A program made the translations under genes and the position numbers. A DNA stretch of 64,000 bases from Akkermansia muciniphila (lineage in GTDB: Bacteria; Verrucomicrobiota; Verrucomicrobiia; Limisphaerales; SXTU01). The stretch is from assembly GCA_945874145.1 (NCBI GenBank), contig CAMCFN010000008.1:1-64000 (forward strand), in the 5' to 3' direction. Shown here piece after piece: positions 1-8,654 of the stretch (position 1 is its first letter; every line of letters starts with the position of its first letter). The notes below the pieces were generated by a model. The model did no database searches. It had not been told where the DNA came from and worked only from the letters and a program-made list of their open reading frames with translations.

Positions 1-2360
1 AGCACGTCCGCGCCGTATTCGTTCACGTAACGGTCGGCGGTCTGGGGCTTGGTGTAAGCGCCCTGGCCCTGCTTGCTCTTGGAAATCTTCTCGCGGTCCT
101 CGTCCACCATGAAGCCGTGGGTGAGCACGGTCTTGAACGGCGCAGCCCCGTTGCCGGCAAGGGAGAGGAGCAGCGAAGATTGAAACCAGCCGCGATGCTG
201 GTCGGAGCCTTCGAGGTAAACGTCGGCCTGCCACCTTTCAACTGGAAGCTGTTCATCAGTCATGTTCTCCAGCTCGTGCACCATGTCCATCAACGATGCT
301 CCGGGTTTTCCTTTCACCACGACTCCACGCTGCAATTCTGAGCGCTTGCGCAAAACCGCGCGCGACGACGAGCCCGAGTCAATCCACACGTCGAGCGTGT
401 CGCTGGACTTGGCAGTGGCTTCGCGACCGGTCCAGTCGGCGGGGCGGCAGAGGGTCCAGAGTTCGGCGGCAGTTTTCTCGAACCACACGTTGCTGCCGTG
501 CTGCTCGAAGAGGTCGGCGGCCTTGCGCACGATGGCGGCGTCGAGGATGGGTTCGCCCTGGGCGTCGTAGAAGGCCGGGATGGGCACGCCCCAACTGCGC
601 TGGCGCGAGATGCACCAGTCGGGCCGGGATTTCACCGCGCCTTCGATGCGGTTCTTGCCCCAATCGGGAATCCAGTTCACGCGGTCAATCTCGGCCAAGG
701 CGCGCTGGCGGAAAGTGGGGCGCGCATCCTGCCTGCCTTCTGAATAGTGCTTCCTCAACGCGGCGATGACTTCATCCGGCTGCGCGACGACGACCTTCAC
801 CTTCCGGCGGACGGCGAATTCCAATTCATCAACCGCCGCAGGGTTCAGCGCGTCGGCGAGCGCGACGGTGAGTTGCTCACCGTCCAAACGGAGCGGAACA
901 CATTGGTATTTGCGAGCAGCCTCGGCTGGCAGCGCGGCGAGCACTTCAGCGGGAATGGAGAGCTGGGCAAGGTTCGTCACGACCTCGGTGCCGAGGTGCT
1001 GGGCGATAGTCTGAAGCTCGCTGGATGACTTGCACGAGGAGATGGATGACAGGCTGGAAGCCTGTCCTACCATGTGGTCCACCTTGATGAACCACTGGTC
1101 CATCGCGCGGAAGATGATGGGGGTCTTGCTGCGCCAGCAGTGCGGGTAGCTGTGGTGGTAGTTCTCCTGGTGCGCGAGGGCGTTGCGCACGCGCAGTTCG
1201 TGGAGGACGGCGTCGTTGGCGTCGCTGCGTCCGTGCTTTTCGAGGATGGACTTGCCGAGCATCTCGGCGGGCATCTGCTGGTCGGCGGGGAGGTCGGCGG
1301 TGTGGGCGAGACAGCCGGCGTCGTCCACGGGCGAGTAGATGGGCAGGCCCTGGGTGCGGCCGAGGTTGTAGTCGTCCGCGCCGTGACCCGGCGCGATGTG
1401 GACGAAGCCGGTGCCGGTGTCGGCGGTGACGAAGTCGGCGGGGAAGAGCCGGCCCGTGCGCGCGCAGAACGGGTGCTCGTAGGTGAGCGTGGCGAGTTCG
1501 TCGGCGGAGACGGTGCGCTCGATTTGGTAGCCGCCCCCCCAGGCGCATTTCTGCGCGACGGTTTCGAGGAGCGAGTTGCAGACGAGATAGACATTTCCGT
1601 CGGCGTGGATGCGCGAGTAGAAGAGCGACGGGTTGAAGGCGACGGCGAGGTTCGCGGGGAGCGTCCAGGGCGTGGTGGTCCAGATGAGGAGGAAGGTGTT
1701 CGGCTCGCCCGCGAGCTTGAACTTCACATAGACCGACTGGCTGACGTGGTCGGCGTATTCCACCTCGGCCTCGGCGAGCGCGGTGCGGCACGGGATGCTC
1801 CAATACACCGGCTTCTTGCCGCGATAGACGAAGCCCTGCGCGACGAGGTCGGCGAAGAGGCGCAGCTCATCGGCCTCGTATTCCTTGTTGAGCGTGAGGT
1901 AGGGGTTCTGCCAGTCGCCGAAGACGCCGAGGCGTTTGAACTGGGTGCGCTGGAGGTCGATGTATTTGCGGGCGTAGGCATCGCAGGCGGTGCGGATGGT
2001 AGCGGCGTCGCTCGCGGTGTCGCCGGCCTTGCGCATGTCCTGCGTGACCTTGAACTCGATGGGCAGGCCGTGGCAGTCCCAGCCGGGGATGTAGGGGGCG
2101 TCGAAGCCGCGGAGTGACTTGTATTTGACGATGATGTCCTTGAGCACCTTGTTCAGCGCGGTGCCGACGTGGACATCGCCGTTGGCGAAAGGCGGGCCGT
2201 CGTGGAGGACGAACTTGGGCTTGCCCGCGCGGGCGGCGCGAATCTGCGCGTAAATCTGGTCAGCCTCCCAGCGGGCGAGGCGTTGCGGTTCGCGCGCGAC
2301 GAGGTCGGCCTTCATGGCGAAGTCCGTGCGCGGCAGATTCAGCGTGTTCTTGTAGTCCAT
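1..2360 (-). CDS. ileS: Isoleucyl-tRNA synthetase with internal insertions; 3' end outside window
   Basis: Cytoplasmic class I synthetase that charges tRNA-Ile. About 786 residues are visible and the C-terminus lies beyond base 1. The start is ATG at 2358-2360, giving MDYKNTLNLPRTDF. Seen: GPPFANGDVHVGTALNK (the HIGH motif reads HVGT), GWDCHGLPIE, TPIIFRAMDQWF, RPDWCISRQRSWGVP, DTLDVWIDSGSS, YLEGSDQHRGWFQSSLL, and KISKS in place of KMSKS. Two in-frame insertions are absent from standard IleS: about 121 residues (429-549) between QWFIKVD and FRQRALAEID, which include a MshEN-like domain, and about 27 residues (roughly 679-705) after DSGSSSRAVL. Both insertions keep the frame and the catalytic motifs remain, so the enzyme is probably functional. 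Confidence 0.95.
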   Translation of the reverse strand, partial: MDYKNTLNLPRTDFAMKADLVAREPQRLARWEADQIYAQIRAARAGKPKFVLHDGPPFANGDVHVGTALNKVLKDIIVKYKSLRGFDAPYIPGWDCHGLPIEFKVTQDMRKAGDTASDAATIRTACDAYARKYIDLQRTQFKRLGVFGDWQNPYLTLNKEYEADELRLFADLVAQGFVYRGKKPVYWSIPCRTALAEAEVEYADHVSQSVYVKFKLAGEPNTFLLIWTTTPWTLPANLAVAFNPSLFYSRIHADGNVYLVCNSLLETVAQKCAWGGGYQIERTVSADELATLTYEHPFCARTGRLFPADFVTADTGTGFVHIAPGHGADDYNLGRTQGLPIYSPVDDAGCLAHTADLPADQQMPAEMLGKSILEKHGRSDANDAVLHELRVRNALAHQENYHHSYPHCWRSKTPIIFRAMDQWFIKVDHMVGQASSLSSISSCKSSSELQTIAQHLGTEVVTNLAQLSIPAEVLAALPAEAARKYQCVPLRLDGEQLTVALADALNPAAVDELEFAVRRKVKVVVAQPDEVIAALRKHYSEGRQDARPTFRQRALAEIDRVNWIPDWGKNRIEGAVKSRPDWCISRQRSWGVPIPAFYDAQGEPILDAAIVRKAADLFEQHGSNVWFEKTAAELWTLCRPADWTGREATAKSSDTLDVWIDSGSSSRAVLRKRSELQRGVVVKGKPGASLMDMVHELENMTDEQLPVERWQADVYLEGSDQHRGWFQSSLLLSLAGNGAAPFKTVLTHGFMVDEDREKISKSKQGQGAYTKPQTADRYVNEYGADV
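715..1070 (-). repeat. Repeat arms flanking a MshEN-like domain inside ileS
   Basis: An arm at 1048-1070 (minus strand begins gtaggacaggcttccagcct) encodes VGQASSL. A second arm at 715-737 (minus strand ggcaggcaggatgcgcgccc) encodes RQDARPT. The first arm is nearly identical to the repeat at 31776-31798, which also encodes VGQASSL. Between the arms, residues about 456-539 read like the C-terminal part of a MshEN/GspE N-terminal domain (ARKYQCVPLRLDGEQLTVAL, then NPAAVDELEF, then VVVAQPDEVIAALRKHY). The domain call rests on pattern similarity. Confidence 0.6.
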
Positions 2361-2477
2361 GAGCAGCTCAAAGAGCGGGGACGCTAGCAGCCGGGAGGGG
2401 GCCAATCAAGCGGCGCGAACGGCTGGTCCCCAGGCGGCCAGTTCTTCCTGTGGCGACCGGACTTTTCCTGATAAACC

Positions 2478-3398
2478 ATGCGCATAATGCACGAAGACAA
2501 GTTCATCCAACTCAACGACACTGATGGCAGCCTGGCCGTCATTGTGCCCGAACTCGGCGGCTGGCTGCTGCGTTACGCGCGGCCGACGCGGCACGGGCTC
2601 GTGGACGCGCTGCATTTCGAGCAAGCAGTCGTGGACCGCTACCCCAAGGAAATGTGGGCCGGGAATCCGCTGCTGTTTCCGATGGTGAGCTTCAATCATC
2701 TGCCGGGCCGGGAGCATCATTATGCGTGGGGCGGTCGGGAGTTTGGGTTGGGACAGCATGGGTTTGCGCGCCGGTCCGCGTGGCGGGTGGCCAGTCGCGG
2801 CGAGGCGGAGCTAACGCTGGAGCTGACGGACAGCGAGGCCACGCGCGGGGCGTATCCGTTCGCGTTTTGTCACCGGGTCACCTACCGGCTGGCCGGTGGG
2901 CGGTTGCACTTCGAGCAGACCGTGGTGAACCGGGGCGGGGAGCCAATGCCCTTCAGCACGGGCATTCATCCGTATTTCCAGGTGCCGCTCACGCCGCGCG
3001 GGGAGCGGAGCCAGGGCTTCGTGAGGCTGCCGGCCTGCGACCATCTCGCCACCGACACGCGCTACGAGCAGTTCACGGCAACGGCGCAACCGGCGCAGTC
3101 GCTGCCGGTGGCGCACGATGTGGCGGGCACCATGTTCCTCGGTGCGTTTTCGCGGCGCGAGCTGGTGCTGGTGGACCCGGGCAGCGAGCTGGAAATTGTC
3201 CTCAACTGGGAGGGCGCCCCACAGCACCGCTACTGCGCACTGTGGGCACGCACGACGGAAGCGCCCTTCTACTGTCTCGAACCGTGGACGGCGCTGCCGA
3301 ACTCCTTCACGCGCGGCACGCCGGGCGAAGTCATCGTGTTGCAACCGGGCGAGGAGTTCCGTGCGACGATGTGGATGGAGTTGCGGGCGACAACTTGA
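2478..3398 (+). CDS. Aldose 1-epimerase family protein
   Basis: 306 residues of the galactose mutarotase-like fold, which interconverts anomers of aldoses or hexose phosphates. Seen: an N-terminal beta-rich start (KFIQLNDTDGSLAVIVPELG), FPMVSFNHLPG, HGFARRSAWRV, the central GIHPYFQVPL with a conserved His, and a C-terminal ALPNSFTRGTPGEVIVLQPG. An alternative ATG lies three codons downstream at 2487. It sits head-to-head with ileS, with 117 bases between the two starts. The exact sugar cannot be read; D-hexose-6-phosphate mutarotases (YeaD-like) are also possible. Confidence 0.85.
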   Translation: MRIMHEDKFIQLNDTDGSLAVIVPELGGWLLRYARPTRHGLVDALHFEQAVVDRYPKEMWAGNPLLFPMVSFNHLPGREHHYAWGGREFGLGQHGFARRSAWRVASRGEAELTLELTDSEATRGAYPFAFCHRVTYRLAGGRLHFEQTVVNRGGEPMPFSTGIHPYFQVPLTPRGERSQGFVRLPACDHLATDTRYEQFTATAQPAQSLPVAHDVAGTMFLGAFSRRELVLVDPGSELEIVLNWEGAPQHRYCALWARTTEAPFYCLEPWTALPNSFTRGTPGEVIVLQPGEEFRATMWMELRATT

Positions 3399-3478
3399 GA
3401 CACAGCCGGGCGCAACTGAACCGGCGAACGCCGCGTTGCGCCCGGCGGACGGCTCCACTACCTTGCGCCCGCAAAATT

Positions 3479-4597
3479 ATGGCTGCAAAGAAAGAACCCA
3501 TTCCTGTTACCGTGCTCACCGGCTTCCTCGGGGCCGGCAAAACCACCTTGCTGAAGCACCTGCTCACGCAGCCGCATGGCTACAAGTGCGCCATCATCAT
3601 CAATGAATTTGGCGAGGTGGGCATTGACGGCCAGCTAGTTGTGGGCACAGACGAGGAGGTGGTGGAGCTGAACAACGGTTGCCTGTGCTGCCGCGTGCGG
3701 GGCGATCTGGTGAAGACGCTGGCCGACATGCTCCAACGCCGGAAGCGCTTCGACTACGTGTTGGTCGAGACCACCGGCCTCGCGGACCCGAGCCCGATTG
3801 CACACACGTTTTACCTGCCGCAATTAAAGGATCAGCTCCGGTTGGACGCCATCGTCACCGTGGCCGACGCGCGGCATCTCGAAAGCGTGCTGGACAAGGC
3901 CCCGGAGGCCACGCCGCAAATCGCCTTTGCTGATGTGATTCTGCTGAACAAGACAGATCTTGCCTCGCCGGCGGACCTCCAACGGGTCGAGCAGCGCATC
4001 CGCCGGATGAACCCGCTGGCCAAGATTCACCGGACACTTCGTTCTCAGGTGGACATGGCCAAGATTTTCAACACGCACGCCCGCGACCTGAACACGCCAA
4101 TCGAGTTGCCGCCGGAAAAACCCGCGCATGGCGAGGCGGGTCACGACTGCGACGACCATTGCGAGCACGGGCATGACCATGACCACGATCATGGCGATGC
4201 CCACGCCCACAGCCATGACCACGATCACGGGTGCGGCGATGATCATTGCGCGGACCCGGCCCATGACCACAGCCACGACCACGCTGGCCGCCACGATGAC
4301 ACGGTGAAATCCTTCCACATCCTGGATGAGCGTCCGCTGGACTTGAAGCGGACGGAGGCGTGGTTGAATGAGATGCTGCAAAAGGATGGCGAGCAGATCT
4401 ACCGGGCCAAGGGCATCCTCCACATCCAAGGCGTGCCCAAGCGCGTCATCTTCCAAAGCGTGCAGATGATGTTCGACGTGGAGCCGGAGCGGTTCTGGAA
4501 CCCCGGCGAGAAGCGCGGCAACCAGCTTGTCTTCATCGGCAAGGACTTGGACGAGGCTGCCATCCGCGCGGGTTTCACGGCGTGCGTGGCAGCTTGA
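3479..4597 (+). CDS. COG0523/CobW-type GTPase with a His-rich metal loop
   Basis: 372 residues. This G3E GTPase family supplies metals, often zinc, to client proteins. Seen: Walker A GFLGAGKTT (15-23), the metal-binding CLCC motif (68-71), ETTGLADPSP, base-specificity NKTD (157-160), and a C-terminal CobW domain ending in GNQLVFIGKDLDE. A strongly His/Asp-rich linker at about 217-272 fits metal chelation. The open frame extends far upstream of the ATG at 3479, but that part overlaps the epimerase and is not protein-like. The specific client is unknown. The downstream FmdB-type zinc ribbon is suggestive but proves nothing. Confidence 0.9.
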   Translation: MAAKKEPIPVTVLTGFLGAGKTTLLKHLLTQPHGYKCAIIINEFGEVGIDGQLVVGTDEEVVELNNGCLCCRVRGDLVKTLADMLQRRKRFDYVLVETTGLADPSPIAHTFYLPQLKDQLRLDAIVTVADARHLESVLDKAPEATPQIAFADVILLNKTDLASPADLQRVEQRIRRMNPLAKIHRTLRSQVDMAKIFNTHARDLNTPIELPPEKPAHGEAGHDCDDHCEHGHDHDHDHGDAHAHSHDHDHGCGDDHCADPAHDHSHDHAGRHDDTVKSFHILDERPLDLKRTEAWLNEMLQKDGEQIYRAKGILHIQGVPKRVIFQSVQMMFDVEPERFWNPGEKRGNQLVFIGKDLDEAAIRAGFTACVAA

Positions 4598-4645
4598 ACA
4601 TGCGCGGCGACTCGGCTGTCAGCTCCCGTCGAAAACATTAGCGCC

Positions 4646-4939
4646 ATGCCACTCTACGAATTTGAACTCTGCGAAGGCGACTGCAAGGCGTGCGGTGGAC
4701 GCTTCACCTTGCGCCGCCCACTGGATGCCAAGCCGCTCACCCAATGCCCCGCGTGCCGGAAGCCGGTGCGCAAGGTTTTCGGGACCTTCTATGCCCCGAA
4801 GATCTTCAAGAAGTTCAACGTGAAGGACGCGACCAACGCGGGTTTCACCGTCCTCAAGCGCTTGGGCAAAGGGGAATACGAGAAGCATACGCCCAAGCGA
4901 AATGACCCCGGGGCCAGCGTGAAGCCGCCGAAGGAGTAA
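4646..4939 (+). CDS. FmdB-family zinc-ribbon protein
   Basis: 97 residues with the FmdB pattern: MPLYEFELCEGDCKACGGRF at the N-terminus, then two CxxC knuckles (CKACGG at about 13 and CPACRK at about 33), then a charged tail. The family is small and probably binds one zinc ion; its role is unknown. It follows the COG0523 GTPase by 48 bases on the same strand and may share its transcript. Confidence 0.75.
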   Translation: MPLYEFELCEGDCKACGGRFTLRRPLDAKPLTQCPACRKPVRKVFGTFYAPKIFKKFNVKDATNAGFTVLKRLGKGEYEKHTPKRNDPGASVKPPKE

Positions 4940-4947
4940 GGAGATGC

Positions 4948-4964
4948 GGCGACCTCAAGTCGCC
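4948..4964. other. Short perfect hairpin between convergent genes
   Basis: ggcgac-ctcaa-gtcgcc is a 6-bp perfect stem in the 64-base gap between the convergent FmdB and oxidoreductase genes. There is no strong T-run, so terminator function is unproven. It could be one of the small palindromes scattered through this genome. Confidence 0.35.
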
Positions 4965-5003
4965 GGCCTCAGCAACAAAAGCGGAGCAGGTGCCCGCCCC
5001 CGC

Positions 5004-6326
5004 TCAGATGAACTTCGTGCGACCCGGCAACGCCAGCGGCGGAACTTCCACCTTGCCGTTCCAGTCTTGGAGGTTTTGCGGGGCGATTTCTTCCTTGGAG
5101 TTCAGCGCCATCTCCCAGGTGACTTGCTGGCCGGTGTAGCCGGCCATGCGGCCCATGATGCCAGCCATCGTGCTGGTCACCATGCGGTCGCCGTCGTTGA
5201 GCGGCTTGCCGGCGCGGATGGAGGCGAAGAGCTCGTCGTGCTCCACCTGATACATGTCAGGGGTGGGGCCTTCGTATTTCCAGTTCCGCTCGCCGTTCAA
5301 GTCCGTGGTGAAGGCTCCGCGCGAAATGTAGGCGTTGCCCTTGGTGCCCATGGCGTAGAAGGAATTCTCGCCGAAGCAGCCGGTGATCTGGCGCTGGGAG
5401 ATGAAGCCACGCACGCCCTTCTCCCACTCGTAGCTCACGGCGATGTGGTCGAAGATGTTGCCCCCGTTGGCGGGGATTTGCCGGCCACCGACGGCGGTGC
5501 AGCTCACGGGGGGCTTGTCCTTCATCGCCCACATGATCCAGTCCACCGTGTGGATGGCCTGCTCGACGAGACCGTCTCCGGAGAGCCAGGTGAAGTTATA
5601 CCAGTTGCGGGTCATCCATTCGAGGTCGCTCATGCCGGCGGGGCGGGTTTCGGCCTTGGGCATGGGCTTCACCGGGCCGGTGAGGTAGGTGCCATAGACC
5701 GCACGCACGTCGCCGATGGAGCCGTCGAGCATCTTGCCGAAGACGGCCCGCTTGGCGTAGTCGTAGCGCCAGCAAAAGCCGGCCACAACGGCGAGGTTCT
5801 TCTGCTTGGCAATCTTCACGGACTCGATGACCGAGCGCACGCCGGGCGCGTCCGTGGCCATCGGCTTCTCCGTAAAAACGTGTTTGCCGGCTTCGACCGC
5901 CGCGCGCAGGTGGGCGGGACGGTAGCCGGGCGGTGAGGTCAGGATGACGAGGTCCACGCCGCTTTTGATCACCTTCTCGTAGGCGTCAATGCCCGAGAAC
6001 TTCCGCTCGGCGGTCACGTTGAACTTCTTGTCGTCCTTCACTGCGGCCTTAACGGCGCTGAGGCTGCGCTCGATTGGCTCGGGAAAGGCGTCGCCCATCG
6101 CCCACAGCTCGACGTTGCTGTCCGCCTTGAGCGCCTGCGCCGCCGCGCCCGTGCCGCGCCCGCCGCAGCCGATGAAGCCGATGCGGAGCTTGTCACTGTT
6201 CGGCGCGGCCTTGAGGAGGGAGGGGAAGACGATTTCCGCCGCCGCCAAGCCAGCGGCAGTGGAGGCGGTGGAGTTCTTGATGAACTCGCGACGGGTGGCA
6301 GCAAACGGTGCGGGAGAGGAATTCAT
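5004..6326 (-). CDS. Tat-exported Gfo/Idh/MocA family oxidoreductase
   Basis: 440 residues. The N-terminus carries a twin-arginine signal (TRREFIKNS followed by an Ala-rich hydrophobic stretch), so the enzyme is probably exported folded with its cofactor. The mature part opens with the Rossmann motif LRIGFIGCGGRGTGAA. Then come HVFTEKPMATDAPG with the family's EKP motif, and a C-terminal family domain (GDGLVEQAIHTVDWIMWAMK). The family uses NAD(P) to oxidise or reduce sugars and related compounds. Such Tat-borne members are numerous in Verrucomicrobiota and Planctomycetota. The substrate is unknown. A second paralogue lies at 39754-41166. Confidence 0.9.
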   Translation of the reverse strand: MNSSPAPFAATRREFIKNSTASTAAGLAAAEIVFPSLLKAAPNSDKLRIGFIGCGGRGTGAAAQALKADSNVELWAMGDAFPEPIERSLSAVKAAVKDDKKFNVTAERKFSGIDAYEKVIKSGVDLVILTSPPGYRPAHLRAAVEAGKHVFTEKPMATDAPGVRSVIESVKIAKQKNLAVVAGFCWRYDYAKRAVFGKMLDGSIGDVRAVYGTYLTGPVKPMPKAETRPAGMSDLEWMTRNWYNFTWLSGDGLVEQAIHTVDWIMWAMKDKPPVSCTAVGGRQIPANGGNIFDHIAVSYEWEKGVRGFISQRQITGCFGENSFYAMGTKGNAYISRGAFTTDLNGERNWKYEGPTPDMYQVEHDELFASIRAGKPLNDGDRMVTSTMAGIMGRMAGYTGQQVTWEMALNSKEEIAPQNLQDWNGKVEVPPLALPGRTKFI

Positions 6327-6469
6327 GTGTGTTGCAATAGGATTATTTATGGCGGTCGAAGGAAGCGGACTGGCGGCTCAGAGGAGCTATTCACCTGCGG
6401 CATCTCGCAGGCCAACGACGAAATCGGGAGGGGCTTGAATTTGGTGTAGCCCGCCTCCATGCTTCCACA

Positions 6470-6868
6470 GTGAAACTGCACCATTCCCTTCAATGCATCG
6501 TCATTTGCGCCCTGCTCACCGGCACCAGCGCAGGCTGTAAGAAGCGCAGGGCGGCCACCGACGCAACGGATGGAACGGTGCAGGAATCGAGTAGCAAGCC
6601 GGCCAAAGCGGTAGTGGTTGATCCCCCCAAAAATCTCCCCACCACCGCGATTCCCTTACCGCGCCCGCCAGCGAAGCCTTGGGCCTCAAGGACGCGCCAA
6701 GAAAAACTTGTCCAAATGGATTTCTGGTTGAACCAGCACCAGTTCGGGGACGCGGCCCAGCAGACTGCTGTGTTGGGAGAGGTTCGTTCCGCTGGCTTGA
6801 GCGCAGCCGAACAAAAGGAACTGGAGGAAATGCGAAAGCGCTTCGGCTACCGCCCAATTGCCCAATGA
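6470..6868 (+). CDS. Small predicted lipoprotein, unknown function
   Basis: 132 residues with a signal peptide ending in a lipobox-like LTGTSAGC, so lipidation at about Cys22 is likely. A Lys/Arg-rich stretch and a Pro-rich linker follow, then a C-terminal helical segment (SAAEQKELEEMRKRFGYRP). No family is recognised. It is convergent with the pseudopilin gene, whose stop lies 16 bases further on. Confidence 0.55.
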   Translation: MKLHHSLQCIVICALLTGTSAGCKKRRAATDATDGTVQESSSKPAKAVVVDPPKNLPTTAIPLPRPPAKPWASRTRQEKLVQMDFWLNQHQFGDAAQQTAVLGEVRSAGLSAAEQKELEEMRKRFGYRPIAQ

Positions 6869-6883
6869 CCGGCTTGGAGCGGG

Positions 6884-7630
6884 TCAATGCCCGTTGTCGG
6901 TAAACGGGTTACACCAAGTGATTGTCCGGCCTGCCGGCGCTGCGACGCCGGTGATGTTGTCCCCCGACATCACGGACCACTCGGACAGTTTGTAGAACTC
7001 GGCTTGGCCACCGAGACTTCCCGACAAGGCCCCAACGTTATGGCGCCGGCTGATGCCTTCGTTGGGGTAGTTGCCCCCATCGTTCCAATATCCCGCTGGT
7101 CCCTTCTCGTCTGACTCCCACAGAATGATGTCGGCCTCCCCGCGAAACTGAGTCCGCCGACCCGTTTGCCCGGTGGTCCCGCCGTAAGTTTGTGAATACC
7201 CGGAGACCGCACCGTTCATGCAATAGCTGGAGATTTTCTGGCCCCGGGAAGCAATTTGGGCGGGGTCCTTGAAGTCCATCGGACAGCGGAAGCCGTTCGT
7301 ATTCTGGATGGTTCGCCACAGTGCTCCCCGCGTGGCGTCTTGGCCACCAGCTGTGTCCATGTAAAGCCACCCGGGGTAGTTGGCCAGGGTGCCCCAGTTG
7401 CTCCACGGCAACTTGTCATCATGTTCGTCGCAGTAGAGACGCAGGGCCAAGAGCAACTGCCGCATGTTGTTCATGTCAGTCGTTTGCGTCGCCTTCGCCT
7501 TCGCCTTGCTCAAGGCCGGCAACAGCATGCCCGCCAAGATCGCGATGATGGCGATCACCACGAGTAGCTCAATGAGGGTGAAACCACGTTTGAGTGCGAG
7601 TCGCAGCGAGAAGGGTGTGTTCCTGTGCAT
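6884..7630 (-). CDS. Type II secretion/type IV pilin-like pseudopilin (H-X9 family)
   Basis: 248 residues. There is a prepilin leader with the cleavage site [19 protein letters not shown], Glu5 of the mature protein, and a single N-terminal helix ending ALSKAKAKA. The rest has the layout of the large DUF1559-like/H-X9 pseudopilin families of Verrucomicrobiota and Planctomycetota: [20 protein letters not shown], a GYWNDGG loop and a late [20 protein letters not shown] segment. It is probably processed by a prepilin peptidase and displayed at the cell envelope. No other secretion genes are nearby, which is usual for these scattered paralogues. Confidence 0.85.
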   Translation of the reverse strand: MHRNTPFSLRLALKRGFTLIELLVVIAIIAILAGMLLPALSKAKAKATQTTDMNNMRQLLLALRLYCDEHDDKLPWSNWGTLANYPGWLYMDTAGGQDATRGALWRTIQNTNGFRCPMDFKDPAQIASRGQKISSYCMNGAVSGYSQTYGGTTGQTGRRTQFRGEADIILWESDEKGPAGYWNDGGNYPNEGISRRHNVGALSGSLGGQAEFYKLSEWSVMSGDNITGVAAPAGRTITWCNPFTDNGH

Positions 7631-7670
7631 TTAGAGTTACGTGACAGGCTGCCCACTGAGGCAGCTCAGG

Positions 7671-8654
7671 TCAAGTTGACGAATTCAACAGGTCGGACAC
7701 CCCGCCACCTGACTTATTCCCAACCACTCGATTTGAACTCCGAACTGCATACCACTTGAACAGGCCAGCCACCCACACCAGACAAAAGAGCCCCGTCCCC
7801 GCCACCACCATGGCTCCGGCGATCGAGCAGTTCAGCCAAACTCCCAGGTGCAGGCCCAGCACCGCGCTCAAGGCGGCGTGCAGCACCGTCAGCCCCAGCA
7901 TCAGCGGCAGGCGTTGCGAGAGCAGGGACGCCGTTGCGCCGGGCAGGATGAGCATCGCGACGACCAGGATCGCCCCGACGGCTTCAAACGCGCTCACGAC
8001 CACCACCGAGAGCATCGCCATCAGCCCGTAGTGAACCAACGAAGAGTTGATGCCGAGGGACACAGCCAGCGCAGGATCGAACGAGCTGACCAGCAGTTCC
8101 TTGTAAAACAGGATCACTAGCAGTGCCACGACGAGGGTCACTGCGGCCATCCGCACCACGGGCAACGGGCCCAGCCCCAGCCCGCCAATCCGCACGATCT
8201 CTTCCAGCGGCACGAAGGCAATTTCGCCGTAGAGGACGCATTCCTGATCGAGATCCACTTTCGAGGCAAACAGGCTTATGAGGATGACGCCCAGCGCGAA
8301 CAGGCTGGTGAACGCGATGCCAATGGCCGCGTCCTGCTTCACCCGGGAGCGCTTGTGGATGGTCTCGATGATGACGGTCGTGAGCCCGCCGGCAGCCAGC
8401 GCCCCCACAAACATCGCCATCGAGTTGCGGCTCTTCGCCAGCAGGAAGGCGATGACGATGCCCGGCAATACGCTGTGGCTGATGGCGTCACCCACCAAGG
8501 CCATGCGGCGCAGGATAAGGTAGTTGCCCACCAAGCCGCAGGCCGCCGTCACGAAGAAGCCCATCAAGGCGATCCAGATGAACCCGCCGCCGGGCTGTGT
8601 CCACGGCTCCACGAAGACGCGCTGAAAACTGAAGGCTGGGATGAGTTCGTTCAT
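7671..8654 (-). CDS. Metal ABC transporter permease (ZnuB/MntB/TroD-type)
   Basis: 327 residues of the ABC-3 integral-membrane family with about eight hydrophobic segments. Seen: GNYLILRRMALVGDAISHSV, the family's helix 2 cytoplasmic motif, and DQECVLYGEIAFVPLEEI. It forms the membrane channel with the second permease and the ATPase for Mn, Zn or Fe import. Its ATG overlaps the stop of the upstream permease-repressor gene (8651-8654), so translation is probably coupled. It is the last gene of the metal operon. Confidence 0.9.
   Translation of the reverse strand: MNELIPAFSFQRVFVEPWTQPGGGFIWIALMGFFVTAACGLVGNYLILRRMALVGDAISHSVLPGIVIAFLLAKSRNSMAMFVGALAAGGLTTVIIETIHKRSRVKQDAAIGIAFTSLFALGVILISLFASKVDLDQECVLYGEIAFVPLEEIVRIGGLGLGPLPVVRMAAVTLVVALLVILFYKELLVSSFDPALAVSLGINSSLVHYGLMAMLSVVVVSAFEAVGAILVVAMLILPGATASLLSQRLPLMLGLTVLHAALSAVLGLHLGVWLNCSIAGAMVVAGTGLFCLVWVAGLFKWYAVRSSNRVVGNKSGGGVSDLLNSST

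Noticed and set aside
1074..2117. 347-codon plus-strand frame antisense to ileS
   Set aside because: Mirror image of high-GC codons of ileS. No domain signs, whereas the minus strand has all class I motifs.
4127..4300. Tandem repeat in the GTPase gene
   Set aside because: The cacgaccat-like pattern is simply codons for a His/Asp-rich loop and not a separate DNA repeat.
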